Below are positions 23,432 through 29,631 of a stretch of 39,664 nt of DNA, piece by piece; the stretch's first letter is position 1; each line of letters opens with the position of its first letter. Below the pieces are notes generated by a model. That model was given only the letters and a program-made list of their open reading frames with translations. It did not search any database and was not told where the DNA came from. The stretch is from IMG/VR virus record IMGVR_UViG_3300032046_000081, positions 1 through 39,664 of that record. One strand, 5' to 3'. The position numbers and the translations under genes were made by a program. The DNA is from a virus.

Positions 23432-23590
23432 TCACCGCTCTTTAATTGGTATTTCTATATCACTTTTAGGTATCCGATAAGTACACTCTTTTGCCCTTTT
23501 ACAAATCCCAACACAATCAATACACTCTTTACATACTCTCTTACACTGCCATTTGTGGGGGGTATGGATTGCTAAAAGTTGTTTTTTCAT
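23432..23590 (-). CDS. Small Cys-rich protein, 52 aa
   Basis: MKKQLLAIHTPHKWQCKRVC... contains six Cys in a CxxxCxxCxxxxxxC-like cluster (CKRVCKECIDCVGICKRAKEC). It may bind zinc or an iron-sulfur cluster. Not recognised. A 79-nt gap with a small CAGTC/GACTG hairpin separates it from the muramidase gene. Confidence 0.55.
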   Translation of the reverse strand: MKKQLLAIHTPHKWQCKRVCKECIDCVGICKRAKECTYRIPKSDIEIPIKER

Positions 23591-23595
23591 AATCT

Positions 23596-23727
23596 TTAAT
23601 TAAATATTTGTAAATAATCTTCAGATTGAAACTTCAGATTGAAATCCTTATAAACCATAGCAACAAATACCACCAAGACAATAAGCATAAAGACGGCAAC
23701 GAGACTGATTGTGAGGTGGGGTTTCAT
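23596..23727 (-). CDS. Small membrane protein, 43 aa
   Basis: MKPHLTISLVAVFMLIVLVV... has one transmembrane segment (residues 6-25) and a short acidic tail (FQSEDYLQIFN). ATG overlaps the nuclease stop (ATGA). A possible holin-like or accessory membrane peptide; unproven. Confidence 0.55.
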   Translation of the reverse strand: MKPHLTISLVAVFMLIVLVVFVAMVYKDFNLKFQSEDYLQIFN

Positions 23728-24299
23728 AACTTAAATCCTATCTCATAATCATATACTTGCTTAAAAGCCAAAAATACCTTGAATATACCTTTTGTTTCCC
23801 TATCCAACACCTCCCACGAATTGGAATCTTTATCGAGATGAAGAATCTTGGAATTTTTAACATCAGGCAGACAAGCAAGATAGGCGACTAATTGCACCGA
23901 TTCCTGCCCGTCATATAAATTCCCTGTCTTAATGTCGATTAAAGTTTTAACCCCGTCAATTAAAGCAATCGCATCAGCCGTCCCGCCATATTTATATTTT
24001 TTATTTAACAATACCTTTTCGCTCTCCAACCACTCCCAACTCTTAGTCACCAGTTTAAAATTTTCCAGAATATCATTAAGTTTGTCAGGTAAGGTTTGTT
24101 TTTGCCCGCCAATATGCGCTTCAACTATATTATGCACCTTTTCGCCAAACTCTCTGGCCTCGTTTGAAATTCTGTTACACTCCTCAGTTCCGTTTTTGCC
24201 ATACCAAAATAACAAAGGTTTAGCCGCACGATGCCCGATAATCGAGGTTACGCCAGGGACTGATTTGCCGTTGATTAAATATTTGTTTATTTTTCTCAT
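23724..24299 (-). CDS. RecB/Cas4-like PD-(D/E)XK exonuclease
   Basis: A 191-aa nuclease. His56 and Glu60 are in EFGEKVHNIVEAHI (the GxxxH motif). Asp109 is in YGGTADAIALID, Asp122 and Lys124 in LIDIKTG (motif II/III), and the QxxxY motif in QLVAYLAC. There are no four-Cys iron-sulfur residues as in Cas4, so this is the phage RecB-type exonuclease form. Its placement after an SSB-like gene suggests a recombination pair that processes replication ends. The start codon has no obvious ribosome-binding site. Confidence 0.85.
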   Translation of the reverse strand: MRKINKYLINGKSVPGVTSIIGHRAAKPLLFWYGKNGTEECNRISNEAREFGEKVHNIVEAHIGGQKQTLPDKLNDILENFKLVTKSWEWLESEKVLLNKKYKYGGTADAIALIDGVKTLIDIKTGNLYDGQESVQLVAYLACLPDVKNSKILHLDKDSNSWEVLDRETKGIFKVFLAFKQVYDYEIGFKL

Positions 24300-24310
24300 A
24301 AGTCAGGATC

Positions 24311-24368
24311 TGCGCCAGAAAGTAAAAGGGGGTAAGCCTCCTGGCGCAAGTCCCGCCTTATGGGCGGG
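24311..24368. other. Two adjacent hairpins in the 74-bp gap
   Basis: TGCGCCAG (24311-24318) pairs with CTGGCGCA (24341-24348) around 22 nt containing a CAGGAGG-like sequence. Next to it CCCGCC/GGCGGG forms a tight hairpin at 24352-24368. They lie between the SSB-like stop and the nuclease start, where no ribosome-binding site is seen, so they may adjust nuclease expression. No T-run follows on the minus strand. Confidence 0.5.
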
Positions 24369-24373
24369 TTTGC

Positions 24374-25027
24374 TTAAAAGGGAATAGAACTTGCGTCAAC
24401 TTCTTCTTGTTCTTTTTTAGGTGGTTCGTTGCCATAAGGGTAACCTGTTTCATCATCAGAAGGCGGCACTGCTTCTGCGGTATCTTTATTAACTTGTATT
24501 TCTGGTAATTCTTCCTTGACGCTTTGGTTTGTTTCAGCGATTGGTTTAATTTCTTGAGTCTTTTCAATTTTGATTAAACCATCACCCATATTGACCACCG
24601 TAATTATCCCACTGGAATACTGGGCAAAGAAAGTGGCTGTTTGGACTATTTGTTTGCCTGTGAGGTATTTAAGGGCTTTTTTAAGCCCCTGTTTGCCCAT
24701 CTTAGACATTAAAACGCTTTTAGCCACATTGTATGCCACTGCGTTGCCTAAAGCGTTCTGGCGGATAATCTGCTCTTGTGTGCGCGGATCGTTCTTGCCT
24801 CCGCTGAAGCCGCCTGCTCGTTCCTTTTTTAACCTTTTGCCATACTGAGAGGTTGTAATCGTGCCTTCTACCATACTGCCCACTACGGGCACGGGTGTTT
24901 CAGGTTTTTGTAATACTTCTACCTGCCCCTCTTCGCCTTCAAGCCCAAGGCCATAAACCGCCAAGAGTGTGCCGTTAGGCAAGGTTAAGTCTTTGATTTT
25001 GATTGAACTTAATATCTTGTAATTCAT
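24374..25027 (-). CDS. SSB-like single-stranded DNA-binding protein
   Basis: A 217-aa protein. The N-terminal 80 residues look like an OB-type region (DLTLPNGTLLAVYGLGLEGE, VVGSMVEGTITTSQYGKRLK). A helical part follows (DPRTQEQIIRQNALGNAVAY). The long tail is acidic and Pro-rich, ending EEVDASSIPF. The last three residues, IPF, are those of bacterial SSB tips that recruit partner proteins. It is not a textbook SSB, so the assignment rests on architecture, tail and the neighbouring exonuclease. Confidence 0.7.
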   Translation of the reverse strand: MNYKILSSIKIKDLTLPNGTLLAVYGLGLEGEEGQVEVLQKPETPVPVVGSMVEGTITTSQYGKRLKKERAGGFSGGKNDPRTQEQIIRQNALGNAVAYNVAKSVLMSKMGKQGLKKALKYLTGKQIVQTATFFAQYSSGIITVVNMGDGLIKIEKTQEIKPIAETNQSVKEELPEIQVNKDTAEAVPPSDDETGYPYGNEPPKKEQEEVDASSIPF

Positions 25028-25164
25028 TTTGTCCTTCCTATTACCTTTATGGCTTTATCAATTGTTATTAAACAATCTGCCAATACCTGATTTAATCTCG
25101 CACACTCTTTTTGTAATTGCTCTTTACTCCAATTTTCAAAAAATTTAGGATTAGTGTTTTTCAT
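25024..25164 (-). CDS. Small hypothetical protein, 46 aa
   Basis: MKNTNPKFFENWSKEQLQKE..., helical, ending KAIKVIGRTK. ATGA overlap with the SSB-like gene and 14-bp overlap with the upstream gene. Not recognised. Confidence 0.5.
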   Translation of the reverse strand: MKNTNPKFFENWSKEQLQKECARLNQVLADCLITIDKAIKVIGRTK

Positions 25165-25336
25165 TTTGCCTCCATTTCCATCCCTTTATTCCCTCTCCTT
25201 TAATATCTTGTCCATCATCTTTTTCCCAATAATCCAGCTCGTCCGGGCAAGTGTGGCCTATTGACTCATAATACTTCTGCCCACAGAATTCGCACTCAAT
25301 CTCTATGCTTTCTAATTGTCGTTTGGTTAAGCTCAT
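25151..25336 (-). CDS. Small zinc-finger-like protein, 61 aa
   Basis: CEFCGQKYYESIGHTC has CxxC with a following His and Cys, a plausible single zinc finger. The rest is acidic and Trp/Lys-rich (GEGIKGWKWRQNEKH). Not recognised. ATGA overlap upstream. Confidence 0.55.
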   Translation of the reverse strand: MSLTKRQLESIEIECEFCGQKYYESIGHTCPDELDYWEKDDGQDIKGEGIKGWKWRQNEKH

Positions 25337-25476
25337 CTTTCTCCTTTTATTGATTGAATAGTTCTAAAAACATATTCTAAATCTTCACTATCATTTATTT
25401 GAACGCCATCAAATTCCAATCTTTGGTTTTCTTCATTAAAAGTTATTCTTTTTTTCCAATTATTCTCTTGTTCCAT
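25333..25476 (-). CDS. Small hypothetical protein, 47 aa
   Basis: MEQENNWKKRITFNEENQRL..., ending QSIKGER. Strong AAAGGGGAATT ribosome-binding site and ATGA overlap with the next gene. Not recognised. Confidence 0.5.
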   Translation of the reverse strand: MEQENNWKKRITFNEENQRLEFDGVQINDSEDLEYVFRTIQSIKGER

Positions 25477-25487
25477 AATTCCCCTTT

Positions 25488-25646
25488 CTAAAACTTAATT
25501 TTTAAAACTTCGTTGTCAAAACTTCTCATACTTGCTTTGAATCGCTCGACACAATCATCAGTCTCGGCGGCAAAAGCAATACTGTCTTCAGTGATAGGAT
25601 TCTCTAAGTCCTCAACTCTGAAGTTTTTGAACATCCCTTTTAACAT
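25488..25646 (-). CDS. Small hypothetical protein, 52 aa
   Basis: MLKGMFKNFRVEDLENPITE..., ending NEVLKIKF. AAAGGGAACAAG precedes the ATG. Overlaps the KGG-type gene by 35 bp. Not recognised. Confidence 0.5.
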   Translation of the reverse strand: MLKGMFKNFRVEDLENPITEDSIAFAAETDDCVERFKASMRSFDNEVLKIKF

Positions 25647-25779
25647 CTTGTTCCCTTTCTTTTAGTTTATATTTCATTCCCTTTTTGCTTTTTGCCAGTT
25701 CGCTAAAATGCTTTGCGCCATATTTAGCCAGAGTTGTAGTTCCCCCTTTGCGCCCGCGTTCTCTTAGATCATTTAGCAT
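25612..25779 (-). CDS. Small KGG-motif protein, 55 aa
   Basis: MLNDLRERGRKGGTTTLAKY GAKHFSELAK... The GRKGG...KYGxxHFSE pattern is shared with small bacterial 'KGG' stress-type proteins. The start codon is only 8 nt from the -10 box of the promoter at 25788-25815, so the message would be leaderless or nearly so. First gene of the early-type operon. Confidence 0.6.
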   Translation of the reverse strand: MLNDLRERGRKGGTTTLAKYGAKHFSELAKSKKGMKYKLKEREQDVKRDVQKLQS

Positions 25780-25787
25780 ACAAATAT

Positions 25788-25815
25788 ATTATACCGCTCG
25801 CAATATGTGTGTCAA
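25788..25815 (-). promoter_or_regulatory. Sigma-70-type promoter for the small-gene operon
   Basis: TTGACA (25815-25810), 16-bp spacer, TATAAT (25793-25788). It should drive the leftward chain from 25779. The start codon begins 8 nt after the -10, predicting a leader of 0-2 nt. Confidence 0.8.
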
Positions 25816-25860
25816 GTGTTTTGCAACCTAACAGCCCAATATCGCAATAGCAAGCCATAA

Positions 25861-25953
25861 TCACCCAAAGATTGCGACCAAAATGATGAATACAATCAAC
25901 GACATAATCGGCACACACAACAACCATAGGAAATAATATAGACAGGTTTTCAT
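25861..25953 (-). CDS. Small membrane peptide, 30 aa
   Basis: MKTCLYYFLWLLCVPIMSLI VFIILVAIFG is almost entirely hydrophobic, one membrane-spanning helix. The ATG overlaps the upstream stop (ATGA). Function unknown; a lysis or superinfection accessory is possible. Confidence 0.5.
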   Translation of the reverse strand: MKTCLYYFLWLLCVPIMSLIVFIILVAIFG

Positions 25954-26195
25954 AAATTCTTGTATTTTTTTAATAACCAAATAAACAAACCCACCCGATT
26001 ATTGGCCACCTTAATCGCTTCCTTGAGATCGTCTAAGGCGTGCCGGACAACCCATTCATTCTTACATTCCCTAAGCCAGCGTTGGGGTTTGGTTTGGGTG
26101 ATTTTAGCGCATTCGCAAGCCAATAAATATACCTTATTGGTTGGTTTTGTCTGTTTTAATACCTTTAATTTACGCTTGAATTTGTTTAGATCCAT
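25950..26195 (-). CDS. Small basic protein, 81 aa
   Basis: Start at 26195 inside the end of the RNase H-like gene. MDLNKFKRKLKVLKQTKPTN..., with CECAKITQTKPQRWLRECKN and a helical C-terminus. Not recognised; basic, possibly nucleic-acid binding. Confidence 0.55.
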   Translation of the reverse strand: MDLNKFKRKLKVLKQTKPTNKVYLLACECAKITQTKPQRWLRECKNEWVVRHALDDLKEAIKVANNRVGLFIWLLKKYKNL

Positions 26196-26553
26196 ATTGC
26201 ATATCCTCAATCAAAATACCTGCTTTATTTTTTTCACGCGGCAACCAAATTATATCCACTTTTTTATCTTCTAATTTTCTTTTAATTTGTCTTAAATATG
26301 GTATCAAATGTTTCTTGCGTGCTTTCCAAATTCCATTAACCAGATTAACTGCCAACTGCGAATCAGAGTAAATTGTATCACCATTTTTGGCATAATCTAA
26401 ACCAAGATAAATCGCCATTAATTCGCCTTCGTTATTGGTTTTGTCCCCAATGCGTTCTTTATAAAATTCAGTCCTTTTTAAAACAACAATAAAAGTATCT
26501 TGTCCCTCTTGTCCGTTTTTATAAGTCTCTGCATCTACATATATTTTACTCAT
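26170..26553 (-). CDS. RNase H-like protein
   Basis: A 127-aa RNase HI fold. Asp7 is in IYVDAET, Glu44 in TNNEGELMAIYLGLDYAKNG, and Asp64 in IYSDSQLAVNLVNG, then IIWLPREKNKAGILIEDM. The last motif in active enzymes has Asp after 'NxxA'; here it is Gly, with Glu116/Asp117 nearby as possible substitutes. It may remove RNA primers or be a degenerate nuclease. It follows the 440-bp non-coding stretch, which could be its leader. Confidence 0.8.
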   Translation of the reverse strand: MSKIYVDAETYKNGQEGQDTFIVVLKRTEFYKERIGDKTNNEGELMAIYLGLDYAKNGDTIYSDSQLAVNLVNGIWKARKKHLIPYLRQIKRKLEDKKVDIIWLPREKNKAGILIEDMQYGSKQIQA

Positions 26554-26569
26554 ACAATCACTTTACGCT

Positions 26570-26760
26570 ACTTGAGAGCCTATTTGTTAGTTATGGTAGT
26601 TAGATAGTGTAGGTAGGTAGTTATTAAGCATACTACTACTTCAGTTAGTATGTGGTGATTGTTGAACAGAGCAGGCTTTCGTCTTTAGTAGCACCTGTTG
26701 TCAAATGCCTCTTTCGTCAGGTCTTATGCTTCCTTAATAACTATGGTAGGCAGGGGGTCC
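26570..26760 (-). ncRNA. Structured non-coding element upstream of RNase H-like gene
   Basis: No credible reading frame. TAGTTATTAAGCATA (26618-26632) pairs with TATGCT-TCC-TTAATAACTA (26725-26743, 3-nt bulge) to close a domain of about 125 nt. Inside are CATACTA/TAGTATG, an ACCTG/CAGGT hairpin, and two copies of GACGAAAG (minus strand). An A7 run lies at about 26769-26775. Strand is assumed from the neighbouring genes. It could be a leader, riboswitch-like element or stand-alone RNA. Confidence 0.5.
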
Positions 26761-26823
26761 TTCGAAACTTTTTTTCTTTAGAGATTGCCTAAAACTCTTT
26801 ATTCTAACTAAATTTATGCAACC

Positions 26824-26848
26824 AAAAACAGGTCTCTTGCGAAACCTG
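26824..26848 (-). terminator. Intrinsic terminator with GNRA tetraloop
   Basis: CAGGTTTC (26848-26841), loop GCAA, GAGACCTG (26836-26829), followed by TTTTT. Eight base pairs including one G-U. Confidence 0.8.
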
Positions 26849-26926
26849 CTCTTGGAATATATGAGAAAACCTCAAAAACTCTAATTGTCGCTAAACACCT
26901 AATTGTTTTAAGGTCATCCATATATT
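26824..26926 (-). ncRNA. Candidate small RNA of about 100 nt
   Basis: It begins at the predicted start of the promoter at 26933-26961 and ends at an intrinsic terminator. The 5' end AATATATG (26926-26919) pairs with CATATATT (26863-26856), with a second internal stem (CCTTAAAAC with GTTTTTGAGG). No ATG-started frame of note lies inside. Own promoter, terminal stem at the exact 5' end and terminator together make a small RNA more likely than a simple leader. Confidence 0.65.
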
Positions 26927-26932
26927 ATTTTA

Positions 26933-26961
26933 AGTATAAATCTTGTTAAAAAGTTTGTCAA
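26933..26961 (-). promoter_or_regulatory. Sigma-70-type promoter for the candidate small RNA
   Basis: TTGACA (26961-26956), 17-bp spacer, TATACT (26938-26933). It lies just downstream of the nuclease-like gene's stop (26994). Confidence 0.8.
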
Positions 26962-26993
26962 GGGGCGGGGCTGATAAGACCTCCTTAGACTAA

Positions 26994-27446
26994 CTATTTT
27001 TGGTAAATAAGTTTAATTAGATTTGTTGGTATATCTTTTATCGGCACGATTTTATTTTCAGTAATCCCCCATCCCTTTTTTGATATTTTGCTTTCAAATC
27101 TATCTTCGTTTTGTTTAAACCAACTTCTGAAGTCTTTTAAAGGTAGACGATAAATATAAATCTGCTCGCCGAACATGCCATAGATTAAAAAATCGGCCTT
27201 AGAATAATCAATCCATCCTGCCGAGTTTGTATTCGTGTCTTGTAAAATTTCTACGCAGATGTCATCCCAGACTTCCCGCCTTGCTTTTTCCTCGACGGTA
27301 AATATGTATGTTTTGTATCTTAACTTGGCATCATAAAATTTATTGTCTATTCTGGAAATAATATCAAATCCTAATTTGCGGTAGATTTTATTGAACATAT
27401 CTTTATTTTTCTGTTCAAAAGTCAAGTTTTCATTGAAAGTGTTCAT
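26994..27446 (-). CDS. Nuclease-like partner of the adenine methyltransferase
   Basis: 150 aa from the ATG at 27446, which overlaps the methyltransferase stop in ATGA. (The frame is open 24 nt further, but that start lies inside the methyltransferase gene.) A charged beta-strand pair YKTYIFTVEEKARREVWDDI supplies E-x-K-like residues, and FYDAKLRYKTY and KADFLIYGMFGEQIYIYRLP fit a PD-(D/E)XK restriction-type fold. DFRSWFKQN follows. No unambiguous PD pair is visible, so nuclease activity is inferred from pattern and pairing. Possible roles: restriction partner, host-DNA degradation or a protein of unknown function. Confidence 0.5.
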   Translation of the reverse strand: MNTFNENLTFEQKNKDMFNKIYRKLGFDIISRIDNKFYDAKLRYKTYIFTVEEKARREVWDDICVEILQDTNTNSAGWIDYSKADFLIYGMFGEQIYIYRLPLKDFRSWFKQNEDRFESKISKKGWGITENKIVPIKDIPTNLIKLIYQK

Positions 27447-28390
27447 GCTTCTAACCCCCATGTATCCCATCCATCAACTTTTTTTCTGGCAAATAGTTCT
27501 ATTTTTTTAGTATCGGGATACAAGGTTTCAATTATTTTTCTAAATTTCTCCGGTTTCTCGGAGTGCCTTAATGATTTTTCTACTTGTTGAACTGAATCTA
27601 TACTCTGTATGGTTTTGCCATCACAAAGTGGGGCGTAATTTCCCTTAACAGCAATAATCAAAATCTCATGTCTTACAGATGAATAATGACCTAAGTTGGG
27701 TTTTATTTTATCCCAGATAAAATTAGTTTTATATTCAAATCCCCATGCTTCCAAAACTTCATTCAGCCAGTTAAGTTTAGGGGCGGTAATCCACATAAAT
27801 AAAACACAATCATCAACGGATATTTCTTTAACTTTTTTGCTAAATTCTTTAAGTTCTTCTAAATTCATAACTGGATAATTATTTTCTGGACTTCTTGTCG
27901 CGCCAGTTGACAAATCAACATCATACTCCCACGGAGGGTCAGCATAAATAACCTGATATTTTCCTTTAGGCAGTGGCGGCGTGGGTAGTTTTTTAATTTC
28001 TTTGACGAGTTCTCTTGTCTCTCGGCTTGATAGATTGTTCTTCGAAGCTTCTTCTAAAATTTCAAATCTTTTTTCACCCGCTTGAGCCGCTTCAAAGTGA
28101 ACAGAAAAACTTAAATTGTCATGGCGACATGACAAATCAAAAGCATCAGACACCCAAATATAATTTCTAAAAGTCCCATAGTCCATATCTAAACTTGCCG
28201 CTGTTGCTTTCGCCTCGCCATATTTTCTTACACCAAAATTCCACCAATCACCAATCCAAAAACCACACGACTTGTGCATCATTTGCAGTTGTAGTCCTAT
28301 CTGCTTCCAGTCAGTATAATTTAAGTTCTCATCAAAAGTTAAACCAATTAGAGATACCTTACATTTTTTTATTTCTACAAGTTCTCCCAT
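27443..28390 (-). CDS. MT-A70-type DNA N6-adenine methyltransferase
   Basis: A 315-aa protein. Residues 1-135 form an N-terminal DNA-handling region (FWIGDWWNFGVRKYGEAKAT, DYGTFRNYIWVSDAF, LSSRETRELVKEI). The MT-A70 catalytic domain begins with YQVIYADPPWEYDV, with DPPW at 151-154. FMWITAPKLNWLNEVLEAWG, TNFIWDK and HEILIIAVKGNY follow, then EKPEKFRKIIETLYP, ending WDTWG. It would methylate adenine in phage DNA, protecting it from host or its own nuclease. It has a dedicated promoter (28533-28561) and a 136-nt structured leader. Confidence 0.9.
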   Translation of the reverse strand: MGELVEIKKCKVSLIGLTFDENLNYTDWKQIGLQLQMMHKSCGFWIGDWWNFGVRKYGEAKATAASLDMDYGTFRNYIWVSDAFDLSCRHDNLSFSVHFEAAQAGEKRFEILEEASKNNLSSRETRELVKEIKKLPTPPLPKGKYQVIYADPPWEYDVDLSTGATRSPENNYPVMNLEELKEFSKKVKEISVDDCVLFMWITAPKLNWLNEVLEAWGFEYKTNFIWDKIKPNLGHYSSVRHEILIIAVKGNYAPLCDGKTIQSIDSVQQVEKSLRHSEKPEKFRKIIETLYPDTKKIELFARKKVDGWDTWGLEA

Positions 28391-28526
28391 CTCCTTTATC
28401 CTTTCTTAAATTAAAAAATCAGCACTTAGTATCTGGGGCAGGTGCATCAAAGACACACCCTTATTAGGGGCAGTTTTCCTACCCCAGCTACTAAAAGCTG
28501 ATTGTAAATTTGGTCTTTGATGCATT
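28391..28526 (-). promoter_or_regulatory. Structured leader with two interleaved inverted repeats
   Basis: Minus-strand order: arm A (TGCATCAAAGA, 28524-28514), arm B (26 nt, 28503-28478), arm A' (28453-28443), arm B' (28442-28417). A/A' pair perfectly over 11 bp. B/B' pair over 26 nt with four mismatches, and B' is followed by TTTTTT. Because the arms interleave and A' abuts B', both stems can hardly form together, which suggests alternative structures: a terminator-like B stem and an antiterminator. A CCC/GGG hairpin sits between B and A'. Confidence 0.6.
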
Positions 28527-28532
28527 AGCTAA

Positions 28533-28561
28533 ATTATACAGCAATCGTTTTTTCTTGTCAA
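28533..28561 (-). promoter_or_regulatory. Consensus sigma-70 promoter for methyltransferase
   Basis: TTGACA (28561-28556), exactly 17 bp, TATAAT (28538-28533). Predicted start at about 28526, 2 nt before arm A of the leader. Confidence 0.85.
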
Positions 28562-28565
28562 GTTT

Positions 28566-28880
28566 TTAATAGATATTTAATTTTTTGCTACAATTCCACC
28601 ACCCCCTTGTCGTGCCAAACCTGCCCTCTTCACTCCATATTTTGTAAGCCCAAGCAATATTGATTTTGTAGTCTAAAAGTTTATCAATATTTGGTCTGCC
28701 CTTAAGTCCGCGAATCTGAAATACCCCGTAACTATGTGGAGTTATCCACAAGTCCCCCACCCTTGCAGGATTAAGTCCTGATTCGCAAACAGCGATCGCC
28801 CGGGCCTGATTGTAATCCCAAGAATACTTTTTAATCTCTTGCTCAACAGCTGTAAGCCCCATAGACGCGGAGGGCGACAT
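28566..28880 (-). CDS. Lysozyme/transglycosylase-like protein
   Basis: A 104-aa lysozyme-fold protein. TAVEQEIKKYSWDYNQARAI leads to AVCESGLNPARVGD, with the catalytic Glu in CESG. SYGVFQIRGLKGRPN is the conserved 'GLfQI' stretch, and KINIAWAYKIWSEEGRFGTT with RGWWNCS the C-terminal helix. It has no signal peptide of its own, and its ATG lacks a ribosome-binding site. The frame stays open upstream through the end of the 57-aa membrane-protein gene in the -1 register, so an anchored fusion by frameshifting is possible. Confidence 0.75.
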   Translation of the reverse strand: MSPSASMGLTAVEQEIKKYSWDYNQARAIAVCESGLNPARVGDLWITPHSYGVFQIRGLKGRPNIDKLLDYKINIAWAYKIWSEEGRFGTTRGWWNCSKKLNIY

Positions 28881-28909
28881 TTCTGCCGCCCTAACTTCGT
28901 CAACAGCTG

Positions 28910-29083
28910 TTATTTTGACTCTACTGGCTGTTCTGTCTGCAACTTCTCATAATCCTGTCTGTCCACGATCACCAGATTGGCTTTTAGATAAGAATAAGCA
29001 ATAAGCGCGAATAACAGGATAATCCCTACCAAGACTGCCACAGCAACCTTATAAGGGTTCTTTCTGACTTTTGTCTTTTCCAT
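28910..29083 (-). CDS. Small membrane-anchor protein, 57 aa
   Basis: MEKTKVRKNPYKVAVAVLVG... has a basic N-terminus, one transmembrane segment (residues 13-33) and a charged outer tail (VDRQDYEKLQTEQPVESK). AAAGGAGGACACA precedes the ATG. It is the first gene after the consensus promoter at 29142-29170. It may act as a spanin/holin-type peptide, or supply the membrane anchor for the lysozyme-like frame that follows. Confidence 0.65.
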   Translation of the reverse strand: MEKTKVRKNPYKVAVAVLVGIILLFALIAYSYLKANLVIVDRQDYEKLQTEQPVESK

Positions 29084-29141
29084 TGTGTCCTCCTTTTTAT
29101 TTTTGTATTTTTGTTTTGAGCGCTTTTAACGCTATATACCT

Positions 29142-29170
29142 ATTATACGCCTCTTTTTTGTATTTGTCAA
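29142..29170 (-). promoter_or_regulatory. Consensus sigma-70 promoter
   Basis: TTGACA (29170-29165), 17-bp spacer, TATAAT (29147-29142). It drives the membrane-anchor and lysozyme-like genes. Confidence 0.85.
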
Positions 29171-29382
29171 GTAGGGTAGGGCAGGGGAGGAAAGCGAAGG
29201 GTGTTTTGGCGTCGTCGCCAGTTGTTGTTGTCCCTTGTTTCTGATTCCCCTGCCCAATGGTCAGGCCGACCTTCTTGGCCGTTAGGCGACCGTGAACTCC
29301 ACGATGAACTGCTTGCGGTGGTCTGTGCGCCGTTTCATCTTCGTCTTCTCCTTGCCTTTCGGCAGGCCACGACAGAAACGTG
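29171..29382. other. GC-rich stretch without a firm gene
   Basis: About 57% GC in the sampled part against about 35-40% around it. On the minus strand the only start with a ribosome-binding site is an 18-aa frame (MKRRTDHRKQFIVEFTVA) at 29282-29338 after AAGGAGAAG. Open plus-strand frames here look like shadows. Together with 29383-29716 it forms a small island of foreign composition. Confidence 0.5.
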
Positions 29383-29631
29383 TCAGCTTGTGGGGTTCTG
29401 TGGCTGTATCACCTCCTTTTTCTCGCCCTGCGGCGCCTGTCTTGTACTGACTTCTTCATCGGCACGAAGTTTGCGGACAAAGCCGATAATGATACTCTCG
29501 GCTTCCGCCCAGGAATCGAGGAGGGTATTGCCGAACCTCGCTCCGAAGCGAACCTTGAGCCGTACTTTGTCCCCTTCTTCTGTAAGCTCAAGGTTTACCC
29601 TCCTGTGCGATGAGGCGATGGCGAGCTTCAC
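29383..29631 (-). CDS. Small charged protein, 82 aa (GTG start)
   Basis: Begins with GTG at 29631 after a strong GAGGAGGAAAAA. VNLELTEEGDKVRLKVRFGA, then LDSWAEAESIIIGFVRKLRA: a beta-hairpin followed by a helix. Not recognised. GC-rich, unlike most of the genome. The last codons contain AAAGGAGGTGAT, a near-perfect anti-SD match, although no clear gene follows. Confidence 0.6.
   Translation of the reverse strand: MKLAIASSHRRVNLELTEEGDKVRLKVRFGARFGNTLLDSWAEAESIIIGFVRKLRADEEVSTRQAPQGEKKEVIQPQNPTS

Noticed and set aside
25777-25863. A 29-aa frame (MACYCDIGLLGCK...) spanning the promoter at 25788-25815
   Set aside because: It would be translated across a near-consensus promoter and has no ribosome-binding site of its own.
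26570-26993. tRNA or tmRNA in the non-coding block
   Set aside because: A GTTCAACAATC stretch resembles a T-loop, but no flanking T-stem, anticodon arm or acceptor stem can be built around it.
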